A stretch of 64,000 nt of DNA, taken from Bacteroidia bacterium (GTDB lineage Bacteria; Bacteroidota; Bacteroidia; B-17B0; Aurantibacillaceae). Where the stretch lies: assembly GCA_016787785.1 (NCBI GenBank), contig JAEUTO010000009.1:211230-275229 (forward strand). The letters run 5' to 3'. The position numbers and the translations under genes were made by a program. The stretch's first letter is position 1. Each line of letters begins with the position of its first letter. Positions 53,594 through 61,330 of this stretch are shown here, piece after piece. The notes below the pieces were generated by a model. That model was not told the origin of the DNA, did not search any database, and worked only from the letters and a program-made list of their open reading frames with translations.

Positions 53594-54240
53594 ATTTTCT
53601 CAATTGAAGGTTTTTGATTCAGATCATAGATCTCCATAATATTCCTTAATACTTTATCAAAGTTAATATTTAAATCTTTCAATTTACCTGTCTTTATATC
53701 AAATATCCAACCGTGTACGGCAAGTCCCCACTCATAGTAAGCTTGTTGAACTGCAGCGGTTTTAATAATGTTGATGCATTGTTCCTGCACATTTAATTCT
53801 ATTAAACGATTATAGCGTTCGTCCTCATCTGTAATACAATTCAATTCATTTTTGTGCAAGCGATAAACGTCTCTTATACCCCTTAACCAGGGGTTAAGTA
53901 TTCCCAGGTCAGAAGCTTGCATAGCTGCCTTTACGCCACCACAATAATAATGACCGCAAACTATTACATGTTTCACTTTTAAATGCCTTACACCATAATT
54001 AATTACAGACATAACGTTCAGGTCAACATTATTTACAAGGTTGGCAATATTCCTATGAACGAATACCTCGCCCGGATGAACACCCATCATTTCTTCGGCG
54101 GTTACTCGGCTATCCGAGCAGCCAATATATAACATGGAGGGAGTTTGTCCTTTCGATAAATTCTCAAAATAATCTTTATCGTCTGCCAGCTTTTCTGCAA
54201 CCCAATTTTGGTTGTTCTTAAATATGTCTTGTATGTTCAT
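53590..54240 (-). CDS. can: Beta-class carbonic anhydrase
   Basis: 216 residues. It interconverts CO2 and bicarbonate. The zinc and catalytic residues are present: C41, D43 and R45 in IGCSDSRVT, and H97 and C100 in [17 protein letters not shown] follows the first motif, as in the plant-type beta enzymes. The gene directly abuts the bestrophin stop (no gap) and overlaps purE by four bases, so bestrophin, anhydrase and PurE are likely made together. The bestrophin may supply or release bicarbonate. Confidence 0.95.
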   Translation of the reverse strand: MNIQDIFKNNQNWVAEKLADDKDYFENLSKGQTPSMLYIGCSDSRVTAEEMMGVHPGEVFVHRNIANLVNNVDLNVMSVINYGVRHLKVKHVIVCGHYYCGGVKAAMQASDLGILNPWLRGIRDVYRLHKNELNCITDEDERYNRLIELNVQEQCINIIKTAAVQQAYYEWGLAVHGWIFDIKTGKLKDLNINFDKVLRNIMEIYDLNQKPSIEKI

Positions 54241-55239
54241 TTATAATAATATATCGTTTACAGGTGTGAGCGGTTTTGGCAGATCTTTTTCATCCAACAT
54301 ATCGCGCAGATCTATTTCAATAGAACGCGAAATAGCTGATATAGGAACATCGTTGGCGCCGCCCTCAAAAGGGTTTTCGGTTGCTTCGCCAATGCGTTCC
54401 ATCAAATGAAAAACAAAAGCTACAATTACCGAACATGGCACGGTTGCCCAAATAAAAAGATCTTCCGGACCATCGGTAAGTTTACCAAATTCTTGTATAA
54501 TTCCGAGAGGTAGCATGGCGATGAAAAGTCGAACAAACATTTGATTAATGGTTGCAAATTGTCTTGGATAAGGAAAATTTTTAATGCGTTCTGATTTTCC
54601 CTGATCTTCATAAAACGAAGCGAGCATTTTTTCTAACTCAATAAAATCAAATTCGGATAATTTTCCTTCAGCTTTTAATTTTTTTAAATGGGCCGATTGC
54701 ATGGCGATGATTTGCGCCGCTTTATTTTTCTTTGTGAGAACGTATTCAAGATCGGAAGCAGATAAATATTTTTTTAGTTCATCCTCCATTTTAGTTTCGT
54801 ACTCAGGCACAATAAAAAATCTTTGAAATTCTATGTTGCTCTTTAGTTTTGTGGTTTCCCAAACCCTATACTCTCGCAATTGAAAACGTAAAGCGGTAAG
54901 CCAGGCGATGTGCCTGTATATTATTTCGCGAACAACATTTTTATCAGCATGAACCATGTCTCTTACCAGGATGCCCCAGGTTCTGCTACTATTAACTATG
55001 CCGCCCCAAACCTGTCTTGCTTCCCATAACCTTGCATAAGTTTGCGTATTCTTAAACCCAATTAAAAAAGCGGCAGCTGTACCAACTAAGCCAATAGCCA
55101 CCCAGGGAATTATTAACCACCTTACTCCAAGAAAATAGTGAAGGGCAGTAACAATTATAGAATATTCAAAGAAAAAATAGATGTCTCTCCTTGTCCAGTA
55201 TATAACCTGTTTTAAAGTGAATCTTTTACCTGCGTGCAT
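54241..55239 (-). CDS. Bestrophin-family anion channel (second copy), beside carbonic anhydrase
   Basis: 332 residues. Bestrophin plan: first helices at about 22-62, then the conserved arginine/tryptophan stretch LIGFKNTQTYARLWEARQVWGG (quoted in part, about 60-82), helices at about 230-275, and the clasp NPFEGGANDVPIS near 298-310. It is more diverged from the first copy (48984-49859) than a recent duplicate would be. The gap to carbonic anhydrase is zero and to lpd 35 bp. Bestrophins in algal and some bacterial settings carry bicarbonate, so a role in inorganic-carbon transport with the anhydrase is plausible. Confidence 0.88.
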   Translation of the reverse strand: MHAGKRFTLKQVIYWTRRDIYFFFEYSIIVTALHYFLGVRWLIIPWVAIGLVGTAAAFLIGFKNTQTYARLWEARQVWGGIVNSSRTWGILVRDMVHADKNVVREIIYRHIAWLTALRFQLREYRVWETTKLKSNIEFQRFFIVPEYETKMEDELKKYLSASDLEYVLTKKNKAAQIIAMQSAHLKKLKAEGKLSEFDFIELEKMLASFYEDQGKSERIKNFPYPRQFATINQMFVRLFIAMLPLGIIQEFGKLTDGPEDLFIWATVPCSVIVAFVFHLMERIGEATENPFEGGANDVPISAISRSIEIDLRDMLDEKDLPKPLTPVNDILL

Positions 55240-55274
55240 TTTAGTTTGATCTTATTGCTTTAGGTAATGCTGTA

Positions 55275-56681
55275 TTAAATATGTAATGCGCGTTTACCGG
55301 TTGCATCCAAACATGCTTCTTTCATACTTTCTGTAAATGTTGGATGCGCATGACTCATGCGAGAAATATCTTCGGCACTTGCTTTGTATTCCATCGCAAC
55401 AACTGCTTCGGCGATCATATCAGCGGTACGCGGACCGATCATATGAACACCTAAAATTTCATCAGTGGTTTCATCAGCTAATACTTTTACAAAACCATCT
55501 GTATCCATACTTGCACGGGCTCTTCCACTTGCTTTAAATGGAAATGAACCAACTTTATATTTTCTACCTTGTTCTTTTAATTGTTCTTCAGTTAAACCAA
55601 CAGCAGCCACTTCTGGCCAGGTATAAACAACACCAGGAATTAAATTATAATCGATGTGAGGTTTTTGGCCTGCCATTTGTTCGGCAACAAACACACCTTC
55701 TTCTTCTGCTTTATGCGCAAGCATGGCACCTTTAATAACATCGCCTATAGCATAAATGCCTTCTACGTTTGTGCGTAAATGATCATCTGTTTCTATCTTA
55801 CCACGATTATCTACTTTCACGCCAATTTTTTCAAGGCCTAAATTATCCGTGTATGGTTTTCTGCCAACGGCAACTAAACAATAATCACCTTTAATTTCAA
55901 CCTTTTCATCTTTGCTATTTAAGGCACTAACGGTTACCTCTTTGGCAGTTGCTTTAGTGCCGGTAACTTTATGTTTGGTTAAAAATTCAAAGCTTAATTC
56001 TTTTTTAAGCACACGTTGTAATTCTTTGCTTAAAGCGCCATCCATACCAGCAATGATACGATCCATAAATTCAACAACGGTTACTTTGCTTCCTAAACGT
56101 CCGTAAACGCTTCCTAATTCCAAACCAATAACACCGCCACCAATGATAATAAGGTGTTTTGGTATCTCTTGTAACTCTAATGCTTCTGTAGAAGTGATCA
56201 CGCGTTTTTTATCGATCTCGATTCCTGGAAGGGAAGAAGGTTTTGAACCGGTAGCTATAATTGTTTTTGCAGTTTCAATGGTTTCTTTAGAACCATCTGC
56301 TTTTGCAATCTCGATTGTGTTTTTTGTAACGAAAGATCCGTGTCCTGTAAAAACAGTGATCTTATTTTTTTTCATTAAGAAATTAATACCGTCAACCGTC
56401 ATTTTTACAACGCCGCGTTTACGCTCTATCATTTGTTTGATATTAGGCTTTGGAGTATTAATATCAATGCCATGTTCTTTAAAATTATGAAGGGCGTTGT
56501 GAAAATGTTCGCTCGAATCTAATAAAGCTTTTGAAGGAATACAGCCTACGTTCAAACAGGTTCCTCCTAATGCAGGATATTTTTCTATCAAAGCGGTTTT
56601 CATGCCTAATTGCGCGCAACGAATTGCAGCAACATATCCACCAGGGCCGGCTCCGATAATTGTAACATCAAATTTTTCCAT
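55275..56681 (-). CDS. lpdA: Dihydrolipoyl dehydrogenase (E3)
   Basis: 468 residues. It reoxidises dihydrolipoamide in the pyruvate and 2-oxoglutarate dehydrogenase complexes and the glycine cleavage system, passing electrons to NAD+. FAD-binding GAGPGGYVAA near residue 10, the redox disulfide C42/C47 in GGTCLNVGCIPSK, the NAD-binding GGGVIGLELG near 180, and the C-terminal catalytic His-Glu in HAHPTFTESM are present. Full length. It leads the leftward operon with bestrophin, carbonic anhydrase and purE. Confidence 0.96.
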   Translation of the reverse strand: MEKFDVTIIGAGPGGYVAAIRCAQLGMKTALIEKYPALGGTCLNVGCIPSKALLDSSEHFHNALHNFKEHGIDINTPKPNIKQMIERKRGVVKMTVDGINFLMKKNKITVFTGHGSFVTKNTIEIAKADGSKETIETAKTIIATGSKPSSLPGIEIDKKRVITSTEALELQEIPKHLIIIGGGVIGLELGSVYGRLGSKVTVVEFMDRIIAGMDGALSKELQRVLKKELSFEFLTKHKVTGTKATAKEVTVSALNSKDEKVEIKGDYCLVAVGRKPYTDNLGLEKIGVKVDNRGKIETDDHLRTNVEGIYAIGDVIKGAMLAHKAEEEGVFVAEQMAGQKPHIDYNLIPGVVYTWPEVAAVGLTEEQLKEQGRKYKVGSFPFKASGRARASMDTDGFVKVLADETTDEILGVHMIGPRTADMIAEAVVAMEYKASAEDISRMSHAHPTFTESMKEACLDATGKRALHI

Positions 56682-56745
56682 AAATAATTGAGATTAAAAA
56701 TCAACCCGAAGTTACAGTTTTTTTGGAAATATCAGGGTTGGAATA

Positions 56746-56782
56746 AAAACAAAAAAGGCTTTATTATTAGTAAAGCCTTTTT
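56746..56782 (-). terminator. Intrinsic terminator after the desaturase gene
   Basis: A perfect 12-bp stem (56752-56763 with 56771-56782) around a 7-base loop; on the minus strand it is followed by T-rich sequence to 56746. It begins 20 bases after the desaturase stop. Confidence 0.85.
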
Positions 56783-56801
56783 GTTAGAATTGTGTTAAGA
56801 A

Positions 56802-57896
56802 TTAAGCAGCGCGGCCTAATTTATAAAGTAGTTTTTCGTGCGACCACAAAGCGCCGGCGAAGGTTTTTTTGTCTAAATAAGGCAAGTTAAACTCTTTAGC
56901 TGTATCCTTTACGATCTTAGAAATTTTAGGATAATGTACGTGGCAAATAGTAGGGAATAAGTGATGTTCTACCTGATGATTTAAACCACCTACAAGCCAT
57001 GAAAAAACAGGATCGCCGGTAGCAAAATTCATTGTAGTTGCTAACTGGTGAACGGCCCAATGATTTTCGATATTACCCTCTTCGTTCGGAAGCGGAAACT
57101 CAGTTTCTGCAACTACGTGCGCAGGTTGGAAGATCATGGCTAAAATAACTCCGGCAATATAATGCAATACTAAAAAGCCACAAAGCCAGTTTAAGAAAGT
57201 CATTTCTTTTACAAGGAAGTACGGAAGTAACATATAACCGTAATAAATAAACTTAGAGATAATTACTAACGTTAATTCAGTTGCATAAGTAGTATTGGCT
57301 GTTTTTAAGTGACCAGCTTTGTTATAACGCGCTAATTGTTTAAAATCCTTTGTGGTACTCCACATTAAGGTCATCATACCGTAAAAGAACCATGCGTAGA
57401 TGAACTGTAGTTTATGGATCCATTTGTGCTTAGCATGCGGTTCAAAGCGCATAAAACCGGGAGGAGCAATGTCTTCATCCACTTCATGAACGTTGGTGTA
57501 GGTGTGGTGAATAACATTATGTTGAATTCTCCAGTTTAAAGAGTGTCCTCCAAGTATGTTAAGGGTGGCATAGCCTAAAATTCGGTTAAGTTTTGTGTTT
57601 TTGCTGTAGCTGCCGTGATTGGCATCATGCATAACGCAAAGGCCAATACCTGCTTTCGCAAAACCCATGGTTACAGCAAGAAAGAACCAGATCCACCTGC
57701 TGTCGAAGACACCTAATGTAATAAGTAAATAAGGGGTAAAGTAGGCGGCAAACATAAATGCTGTTTTAATGTACATATTGGCATTACCGCTTTTACTGAT
57801 CTTGTTGTCTCTAAAGTAAGAATCAACTCTTTTTTTAAGTTCGGTATAAAATAGTCGGTTTGAGTTGTTAAACCGAACGACGTTTGGGTTACTCAT
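56802..57896 (-). CDS. Membrane fatty-acid (acyl-CoA) desaturase
   Basis: 364 residues. A membrane di-iron desaturase with three histidine boxes: HDANHG near 90, HNVIHHTY near 126 and HQVEHHLFP near 302, the HxxHH forms expected. Helices lie at about 45-85 and 185-245. The third box with glutamine first (QxxHH) is typical of front-end desaturases, so it may add a double bond near the carboxyl end or act like linoleoyl-CoA desaturases. It should adjust membrane fluidity and needs an electron donor such as ferredoxin. It is monocistronic, with its own terminator. Confidence 0.92.
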   Translation of the reverse strand: MSNPNVVRFNNSNRLFYTELKKRVDSYFRDNKISKSGNANMYIKTAFMFAAYFTPYLLITLGVFDSRWIWFFLAVTMGFAKAGIGLCVMHDANHGSYSKNTKLNRILGYATLNILGGHSLNWRIQHNVIHHTYTNVHEVDEDIAPPGFMRFEPHAKHKWIHKLQFIYAWFFYGMMTLMWSTTKDFKQLARYNKAGHLKTANTTYATELTLVIISKFIYYGYMLLPYFLVKEMTFLNWLCGFLVLHYIAGVILAMIFQPAHVVAETEFPLPNEEGNIENHWAVHQLATTMNFATGDPVFSWLVGGLNHQVEHHLFPTICHVHYPKISKIVKDTAKEFNLPYLDKKTFAGALWSHEKLLYKLGRAA

Positions 57897-57963
57897 TTTT
57901 AATTTGTTTAGTTGTGTGTTTTATAGCAACGTAAAGATAGTATTTGGATCGAGACTATAAAAA

Positions 57964-58320
57964 TTATTTGTTAAAAATATTAACAATAAAGATTTTATAA
58001 TCTGCAGTATCATTATATTTTCTGGAAACGAACGATAGCGTGGTTTGCCCTACTGACAAGGCTTTCAGGTTGAAGTCAACTCCTTTTTCGTTGCCATGCC
58101 AAACCGCCCCAAGATCTTTTATAAGACTTTTATCATAGTTTTCGCCTAACTGCCAAATATACCCGCTCGAATGATCTTCGGGAAGGTTAATTTTAAATTT
58201 AGTTCCGTTTTCCACTTTATTTATTTTTGGAGATTCGTCTTTTATTTGCGTTAAACTGCAAAATTGCAGGCATGAAATGCAAAAAAGCATCAGAAAACGG
58301 CTATAAAAAGTTTTTAACAT
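57964..58320 (-). CDS. Chagasin-like (I42 family) protease inhibitor, exported
   Basis: 118 residues. A signal peptide covers the first 20 or so residues; a cysteine at 21 could be lipidated but the lipobox is not canonical. The mature part fits the chagasin fold of cysteine-protease inhibitors. The BC-loop motif is PEDHSSGYIWQL (48-58; the family has NPTTGYxW), the DE loop HGNEKG (75-80) and the FG region FVSRKYND (97-104; the family has RPW). Key hydrophobic strand positions match. The loop residues differ from the consensus, so inhibitory activity is uncertain. It lies nine bases after the VWA gene on the same strand. Confidence 0.7.
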   Translation of the reverse strand: MLKTFYSRFLMLFCISCLQFCSLTQIKDESPKINKVENGTKFKINLPEDHSSGYIWQLGENYDKSLIKDLGAVWHGNEKGVDFNLKALSVGQTTLSFVSRKYNDTADYKIFIVNIFNK

Positions 58321-58329
58321 TAATTGAGT

Positions 58330-60441
58330 TTAGATAGATGAGTAACGCTTTCTAAAATACCATTCTACAGAAAGAAAAATTAAAATTAACCAAAATAGCC
58401 ATTTAAGATCTATTAATAAAGTAGTGTTATTTTGCGAGTAAGTGATAGGTTTTATTTGTTCATTTTTTAAGATCTCTTTTTCTAATAAGTCCAATTGATC
58501 TTTGTAAAATAACTTACCGGCTGTGTGCTTTGCCATTGCATTTAAAACTTGATGATTGGCAACAGTATTTATTTTTTCAGATACAATTTCCTTAACCAAA
58601 ATGCTGCCTTGTTTTACAAACAACTCGCCATTAACCTTTACTTTAGCTTCGTATTTATATTCGCCAAAGGGTAAAAGGCCTAAGTTTAATTTATACGCAT
58701 TGGATGTTTTGCTAAAAGTATAATTGAATTTTTTTCCTTCGGCATTCGATAAAGTAAGCGACACATCCGGCTCGGTGATGAGCTCGTAACTTTTATTATA
58801 AACTTCGGCACCAAGTTCTATGGTTTCGTTCTCATTAAATGTTTTTGGAGCTATTATCCTGAAAAAACTCTTATCGCTTTTAACAGATAGGTATTGAACC
58901 GATTTACTTATTAACTCATTAAATAGATTATTATTTGTGTGTTCTGCAAAATCACGCATTTTCCATTTCCATAAACCATCGCCAATAAAAACGCTGTTCT
59001 TTAAACCATTAATTTCAGAAAAAATTAAAATAGGATTATCGGTTTCTACCACACCAATACGCTGGTGCATTAAAGCATTGCTGCCATTGCCCATTGTGTA
59101 ATTTCCGAAAAAAGTTTTTATAGCAGGCAATTCTTTGGTGAATTTTTTTAGCTCATCGCTTATCGTAAACAAACCAAAAGAAGGATTTATAAAAGCTTCC
59201 GCATCATTAAAACGATTAAGTGCTGAATTGATCTTTATGCCCTGCAAATTTTCTGATGAGGTTGGATTAACGATCCAAAAAGGAATTGAATTTATTTTAC
59301 AATCATTAATAATTGGGTTTTGATTTGTTAAAGGCCCGTGTAAAATAATAAGGCTGTATTGTTTTAAAGGCTTTTTAAATTCCGCCGCAAGCCCATAGTC
59401 TACTTCGTAACTGGTACTGTTCAAAATAGCATCCTTAATGGCTGCAATATCGGGGTGGGGGGCGGTAGCGAGCAGCAGCACTTTTTCTTTATTATCAATT
59501 ACATCTACTACAAAAGTTTGCTGGTTATTTAAAATATTTTTTTCTTCTTCCAAAACAGTTATCCTTACATTGTATTTAGAAACGCCAACTGTATTTGCAT
59601 TAAATGTAAAATTACAAGTGGCTAAAAAATTATCTGAATTTATTTTTAAAGTTTGTTTTGCTTTTTCGGTTTGATTTTGATACAAGCTTACAACAACATC
59701 TTTACCAATAAAATTTTTTGCAGTAACAATAACTTCAGCGGGAAAAATATTTCCTAAATAAGCCACCTGGTTATGATTTATTTTTTGAATTGCCAGATCT
59801 TTTATCTCGCTTGTATCGCCAATTGCAATTGGATAAACGGGGTAGTTTAATTTTTCCGACGCGTAAATAGGGTTGGAGCCTTTGTTATAAATACCATCAC
59901 TTATTAGTACTAATGCGCCAATATTTTGATCGGAAAAATTGTTCTCAATTTCAGAAAGTAAGTTAGAAATGTCTGTTTCTTTTTCGTTAAAAGAGGGGAT
60001 TTCTTTTGAAGAAGAAGTTTTGTTTCCAAATAAGAGTGTCTTTACTTCAAAATTCTTTGAAATGTTATTTTTGAGTGCTTCAATTTTTGAAATGAGATCT
60101 TTTTTGATTTCCAGACTGTCTTTTTGCATCACCATAGAAGAAGAATTATCAATGGCAATTAAAATAATAGGGTTTTGCGTTTCGTTCTTTAGCTGTTTTA
60201 AAAAGATAGAAAGTAAGAAGAGGGAAATTAAAGTAACGCTGCAAAAACGTAGACCAAATAGTAGACGTGTTACATTTTTTGGAACATCGGCATTTTTTTT
60301 ATTCTTATAATATAAAAGAAGAGCAACTACCAAGCCTAAAACAAAGCTTAATAAAAAAAAATACCATGGACTGTTAACTATAATTTTTGAAAGCAATTTT
60401 TTAAAAAGATTAAGTTGCGTTAGGTAAGCATACCACCACAA
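58330..60441 (-). CDS. BatA-like VWA-type membrane protein
   Basis: 703 residues. Two membrane helices at about 27-44 and 66-82. A von Willebrand A-like domain follows (about 92-250) with the metal-site signature DNSSSM (D98, S100, S102) and ISDGIYNKG near 175. A long extracytoplasmic beta-rich part covers about 260-670, and a last helix (about 683-697) anchors the C-terminus. The layout matches uncharacterised Bacteroidota proteins related to BatA/BatB (CoxE-like) membrane VWA proteins. It starts inside the fabG end (22-bp overlap). The role is unknown; binding or chaperone action at the inner membrane is likely. Confidence 0.75.
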   Translation of the reverse strand: MWWYAYLTQLNLFKKLLSKIIVNSPWYFFLLSFVLGLVVALLLYYKNKKNADVPKNVTRLLFGLRFCSVTLISLFLLSIFLKQLKNETQNPIILIAIDNSSSMVMQKDSLEIKKDLISKIEALKNNISKNFEVKTLLFGNKTSSSKEIPSFNEKETDISNLLSEIENNFSDQNIGALVLISDGIYNKGSNPIYASEKLNYPVYPIAIGDTSEIKDLAIQKINHNQVAYLGNIFPAEVIVTAKNFIGKDVVVSLYQNQTEKAKQTLKINSDNFLATCNFTFNANTVGVSKYNVRITVLEEEKNILNNQQTFVVDVIDNKEKVLLLATAPHPDIAAIKDAILNSTSYEVDYGLAAEFKKPLKQYSLIILHGPLTNQNPIINDCKINSIPFWIVNPTSSENLQGIKINSALNRFNDAEAFINPSFGLFTISDELKKFTKELPAIKTFFGNYTMGNGSNALMHQRIGVVETDNPILIFSEINGLKNSVFIGDGLWKWKMRDFAEHTNNNLFNELISKSVQYLSVKSDKSFFRIIAPKTFNENETIELGAEVYNKSYELITEPDVSLTLSNAEGKKFNYTFSKTSNAYKLNLGLLPFGEYKYEAKVKVNGELFVKQGSILVKEIVSEKINTVANHQVLNAMAKHTAGKLFYKDQLDLLEKEILKNEQIKPITYSQNNTTLLIDLKWLFWLILIFLSVEWYFRKRYSSI

Positions 60442-61166
60442 ACATTAATGCACTGGCCGGTAACATAAGCACTCATATCACTTGCCAGGAATAAAGTAAC
60501 ATTGGCAACATCTTCGGTTGTTCCTCCGCGTTTTAATGGAATACCATCGCGCCATTGCTGAACAACTTTTTCATCCAGTGCAGCTGTCATTTCAGTTTCA
60601 ATAAAACCGGGTGCAATTGCATTTGAACGAATATTTCTTGAACCCAATTCAAGCGCAATCGATTTTGTAAAACCAATGATGCCAGCTTTTGAAGCCGCAT
60701 AATTACTTTGTCCGGCGTTACCTTTAACACCTACAACAGAACTCATATTAATAATAGAACCTTTTTTAGCCTTTAACATTGGACGTTGAACCGCCTTAGT
60801 TAAATTAAAAACGGATTTTAAATTGGCGTTCATTACTTCGTCCCACTGCTGCTCGCTCATGCGCATTAATAACGTATCGCGAGTAATACCGGCATTGTTA
60901 ACCAGGATATCGATAGTGCCAAATTCGGCTACCACGCTGGTAACCAGCTCGTCAGCAGCCTTAAAGTCGCCAGCATCGCTCTTATAACCTTTAGCTTTTA
61001 CCCCTAAAGCCTGAAGTTCGGCCTCAAAAGCTTTGGCTTTTTCTTCAGAACTAACATAGGTAAAAGCAATATTTGCTCCATTTTGCGCGAAATTTAAAGC
61101 AATTCCGCGTCCAATCCCTCTTGTTGCGCCGGTAATAAGGGCAACCTTATTTTGTAATAATTGCAT
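60420..61166 (-). CDS. fabG: 3-oxoacyl-ACP reductase
   Basis: 248 residues. A short-chain dehydrogenase with the NADP-binding GATRGIG (13-19) and NNAGI near 90. The catalytic Ser-Tyr-Lys lies in MSSVVG and SNYAASKAG near 140-160. The C-terminal pattern EMTAALDEKVV and AYVTGQCINVCGGM is typical of FabG. It reduces 3-ketoacyl-ACP in fatty-acid synthesis. It is read leftwards, its 3' end overlapping the VWA gene start by 22 bp. Confidence 0.94.
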   Translation of the reverse strand: MQLLQNKVALITGATRGIGRGIALNFAQNGANIAFTYVSSEEKAKAFEAELQALGVKAKGYKSDAGDFKAADELVTSVVAEFGTIDILVNNAGITRDTLLMRMSEQQWDEVMNANLKSVFNLTKAVQRPMLKAKKGSIINMSSVVGVKGNAGQSNYAASKAGIIGFTKSIALELGSRNIRSNAIAPGFIETEMTAALDEKVVQQWRDGIPLKRGGTTEDVANVTLFLASDMSAYVTGQCINVCGGMLT

Positions 61167-61330
61167 ATAATTATAGTATAAAGTTCAAAGGTAAGTTTAT
61201 TTTAACACGAAAAAAACGCAAAAAACGCTTTGAATTTTAACAAATTTTCAATTTTGGCACGAATATTGATGTAATTTGTTAAAATAAACTAAAGAGTTAT
61301 ATTTACAAACTTAAATTAGAATTTTAAAAC

